Below, in pieces: positions 22,188 through 24,066 of a DNA stretch of 24,066 nt; the first letter of the stretch is position 1, and each line of letters begins with the position of its first letter. The notes under the pieces are model-generated. The model made no database searches. It had not been told where the DNA came from and saw only the letters and a program-made list of their open reading frames with translations. The stretch is from Bacillota bacterium (GTDB lineage Bacteria; Bacillota; Clostridia; Clostridiales; Clostridiaceae). Position numbers and translations under genes: made by a program. The DNA is taken from positions 1 through 24,066 of the forward strand of contig JAFADP010000118.1 in assembly GCA_023424785.1 (NCBI GenBank). The letters are read 5' to 3'.

Positions 22188-22314
22188 GAAACTTATTCAG
22201 TAGGAGTTTTTATTTCCTACTGAATTTAGTTGAGTTAATCTAGGGTTGTGTCCGTTGTTAGCTCACTGTTATATAGAACAAGGGAGTGTTACAACGGCTA
22301 GACATCAGATAAAA
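22188..22314 (+). repeat. Structured 127-bp leader element, copy 2 (upstream of the ABC-F gene)
   Basis: It is identical to 1-127 except at 22214 (C to T), 22247 (C to T) and 22265 (C to A). The first change turns a G-C pair into G-U at the closing base pair of the first hairpin, the second is in an unpaired segment, and the third makes one A-G mismatch in the apical stem. The first hairpin is 22195-22206/22214-22225. Its loop (22207-22213) is fully complementary to 22309-22315, which abuts the AAGGAG of the ABC-F gene. The left boundary is a guess, because nothing upstream of copy 1 is visible for comparison. Confidence 0.85.
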
Positions 22315-22327
22315 AGGAGAATTATTA

Positions 22328-24066
22328 ATGAATTTAGTTACATTAGAGAATATAAGCAAAAGTTATAGTGAAAAAGTATTATTGAAAGATGTATCACTAG
22401 GTATAAATGAAGGAGATAAAATAGGACTTATTGGTATAAATGGAGCAGGTAAATCTACCTTTTTAAAAATAATAGCAGGTTTTGATGAGTTTTATGATGG
22501 AAATAGAGTTAAAGGAAAAAATGTAAGAATAGAATACCTTTCACAAAGTCAAAACTTTAAAGAAGATGCAACTGTACTTGAGCAAATCTTTAGAGGGGAA
22601 ACAAGAGAAATGAAAATCCTTAAAGAATATGAGGATTTAATTGAAAAAATATCTCTTAATGAAGGAGATATTGAAGGGTTAAATAATAGATTATTAAAGC
22701 TTCAACAAGAAATAGATGATTTAAATTTATGGTCTCTTGAAAGTGAAGCAAAAAGTATTTTAAATAAACTTGGAATAACAAATTATAATGAACAAATTAA
22801 AAATTTATCAGGTGGACAACGTAAGAGAGTTGCTCTTGCATCAGCACTTATTTCTCCATGTGAGTTATTAATTTTAGATGAGCCTACAAACCACCTAGAT
22901 TCAGATTCTATAGAATGGCTTGAAGAATATTTAAATTCTAGAAAAGGAGCACTATTAATGATAACTCATGATAGATATTTCTTAGATAGAGTTGCAAATA
23001 GAATACTAGAGTTAGATAGAGGAAGATTATTCTCTTATGAAGGAAACTATACAACATTTCTAGAAAAGAAAATGGAGAGAATAGAACTTGAACAAACTTT
23101 AGAAGATAAAAGACAATCCCTTATTAGAAATGAGCTTAAATGGGTAAAAAGAGGTGCAAAAGCAAGAACAACAAAACAAAAAGCAAGACTTCAAAGATTT
23201 GATGAACTTGTAAATAGAGAATATGTAAAACCACAAGGTGATGTAGAAATAAACTTTGTTGGAACAAGACTTGGTAAGAAAATCATAGAAATAAATAATA
23301 TATGTAAATCTTTTGATAACAGAACATTAATAAAGGACTTTAGCTATATATTCACTAAGGAAGATAGAATAGGTATAGTTGGAGATAATGGTATGGGTAA
23401 AACTACTCTTATTAATATTTTAAGAGGGAAATTGAAACCAGACAGTGGAAATATTGAAATAGGTGAAACAGTAAAAATAGGATGTTTCTCACAAGATGAT
23501 ACTCATATGGACCCTAATATGAAGGCTATTGATTATGTGAAAGAAGGGGGAGAAGTTATTCCAGTTGCAGATGGAAGTAAAATAACAGCTTCAACTTTAT
23601 GTGAAAGATTTTTATTTGATGGCACTCTTCAATACACAAAAATAGAAAAGTTATCAGGTGGAGAGAGAAGAAGACTTCACTTATTAAGAGTATTAATGGA
23701 ATCACCAAATGTACTTTTACTAGATGAGCCTACAAATGATTTAGATATAAACACATTAACAATACTTGAAGATTTCTTAGATAAATTTATTGGTGTTGTA
23801 GTTGTTGTATCCCATGATAGATATTTCTTAGATAGAATATGTAATAAAATTTTCTCATATGAAGGAAATGGGCTAATAAAACCATACAATGGAAACTTTA
23901 GTGACTTCCAAATATCTAAAGTAGTTGAAGAAGTACAAAAAGAAGAAGTTAAAAAAGAAAAGAAACCACAAAAAGTAAGAGAAAAAGAAGTAAAGCCAAA
24001 GTTCTCATTTAAAGAAGCAAGGGAATATGAAACAATAGAAGAGGATATAGCAAATCTAGAAGAAAA
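22328..24066 (+). CDS. Uup-type ABC-F ATPase (partial, cut by window end)
   Basis: At least 579 residues are present and the stop lies beyond the window. Two ABC domains are fused without membrane segments: Walker A GINGAGKS (36-43), LSGGQ (160-164) and DEPTNHLD (184-191); then GDNGMGKT (352-359), LSGGE (442-446) and DEPTNDLD (466-473). The linker with ELKWVKRGAKARTTKQKAR (about 275-295) and the Lys/Glu-rich C-terminal extension starting a coiled coil (FSFKEAREYETIEEDI) fit the Uup subgroup, which acts on ribosomes and has a DNA-binding tail in E. coli. ABC-F resistance proteins are less likely from the linker. AAGGAGA lies 7 bases before the ATG. The structured repeat forms nearly the whole visible leader. 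Confidence 0.9.
   Translation, partial: MNLVTLENISKSYSEKVLLKDVSLGINEGDKIGLIGINGAGKSTFLKIIAGFDEFYDGNRVKGKNVRIEYLSQSQNFKEDATVLEQIFRGETREMKILKEYEDLIEKISLNEGDIEGLNNRLLKLQQEIDDLNLWSLESEAKSILNKLGITNYNEQIKNLSGGQRKRVALASALISPCELLILDEPTNHLDSDSIEWLEEYLNSRKGALLMITHDRYFLDRVANRILELDRGRLFSYEGNYTTFLEKKMERIELEQTLEDKRQSLIRNELKWVKRGAKARTTKQKARLQRFDELVNREYVKPQGDVEINFVGTRLGKKIIEINNICKSFDNRTLIKDFSYIFTKEDRIGIVGDNGMGKTTLINILRGKLKPDSGNIEIGETVKIGCFSQDDTHMDPNMKAIDYVKEGGEVIPVADGSKITASTLCERFLFDGTLQYTKIEKLSGGERRRLHLLRVLMESPNVLLLDEPTNDLDINTLTILEDFLDKFIGVVVVVSHDRYFLDRICNKIFSYEGNGLIKPYNGNFSDFQISKVVEEVQKEEVKKEKKPQKVREKEVKPKFSFKEAREYETIEEDIANLEE

Overview
The window looks like chromosomal DNA from a low-GC, anaerobic, spore-former-type Firmicute, most likely Clostridium sensu stricto and possibly close to C. 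perfringens (inference from codon use, very AT-rich intergenic DNA, strong AGGAGG-type ribosome binding sites, extended -10 promoters, a T-box leader and the gene families; no 16S or marker gene is present). There are no integrases, transposases, tRNAs, rRNAs or CRISPR arrays. About 21 genes are visible, and the last is cut by the right edge.

Layout. 1-2937: a structured 127-bp leader element, then cbiA and a DbpA-like DEAD-box helicase in one operon, ended by a hairpin shared with a convergent small TPR gene (2936-3286, minus). 3485-7765: a 1426-aa double CoA-dehydratase-type activase with its own extended -10 promoter and terminator. 7904-9601: an AAA-ATPase-like/PD-(D/E)XK protein. 9841-11007: an iron-containing alcohol dehydrogenase. 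11093-11551 (minus): a small kinase-like protein with an altered metal-binding Asp. 11825-12853: an unusual glycogen-binding-type (CBM21) protein with an acidic repeat region. 13166-14044: reverse rubrerythrin plus a duplicated DUF1540 protein. 14100-14759: 3-methyladenine DNA glycosylase. 14821-15762: a protein of unknown function. 15842-17347 (minus): pdxY-like kinase followed by a TatD-associated-type radical SAM gene. 17511-19379: a T-box leader controlling an ACT-domain protein and a UPF0210 (DUF711) protein. 19590-20567: a Nudix-GNAT fusion. 20636-22117: exonuclease III followed by two small unknown genes. 22188-24066: a second copy of the 127-bp element, then a Uup-type ABC-F ATPase running off the end.

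The genes do not form one pathway. They are a series of short housekeeping or stress transcription units, most ended by clear intrinsic terminators. Three themes recur: oxidative and DNA damage (reverse rubrerythrin, AAG, ExoA), radical/iron-sulfur and redox chemistry (activase, radical SAM, Fe-ADH), and RNA-based control (T-box, the duplicated leader, several structured 5' UTRs).

The strongest candidate for something undescribed is the 127-bp element. It occurs twice, 22 kb apart, with 124 of 127 positions identical and no indels, upstream of two unrelated genes (cbiA and the ABC-F gene). It can fold into a 12-bp hairpin plus a three-tier second stem-loop, and its first loop is complementary to its own 3' tail, which in copy 2 abuts the Shine-Dalgarno. 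It may be a cis-acting RNA family or a small non-autonomous mobile element. The next most interesting items are the T-box with a glycine-like specifier in front of an ACT/UPF0210 pair, the CBM21 protein with near-identical acidic tandem repeats, the kinase-like protein lacking its Asp, and an apparently orphan terminator with a gene-tail-like frame near 12930-13031.
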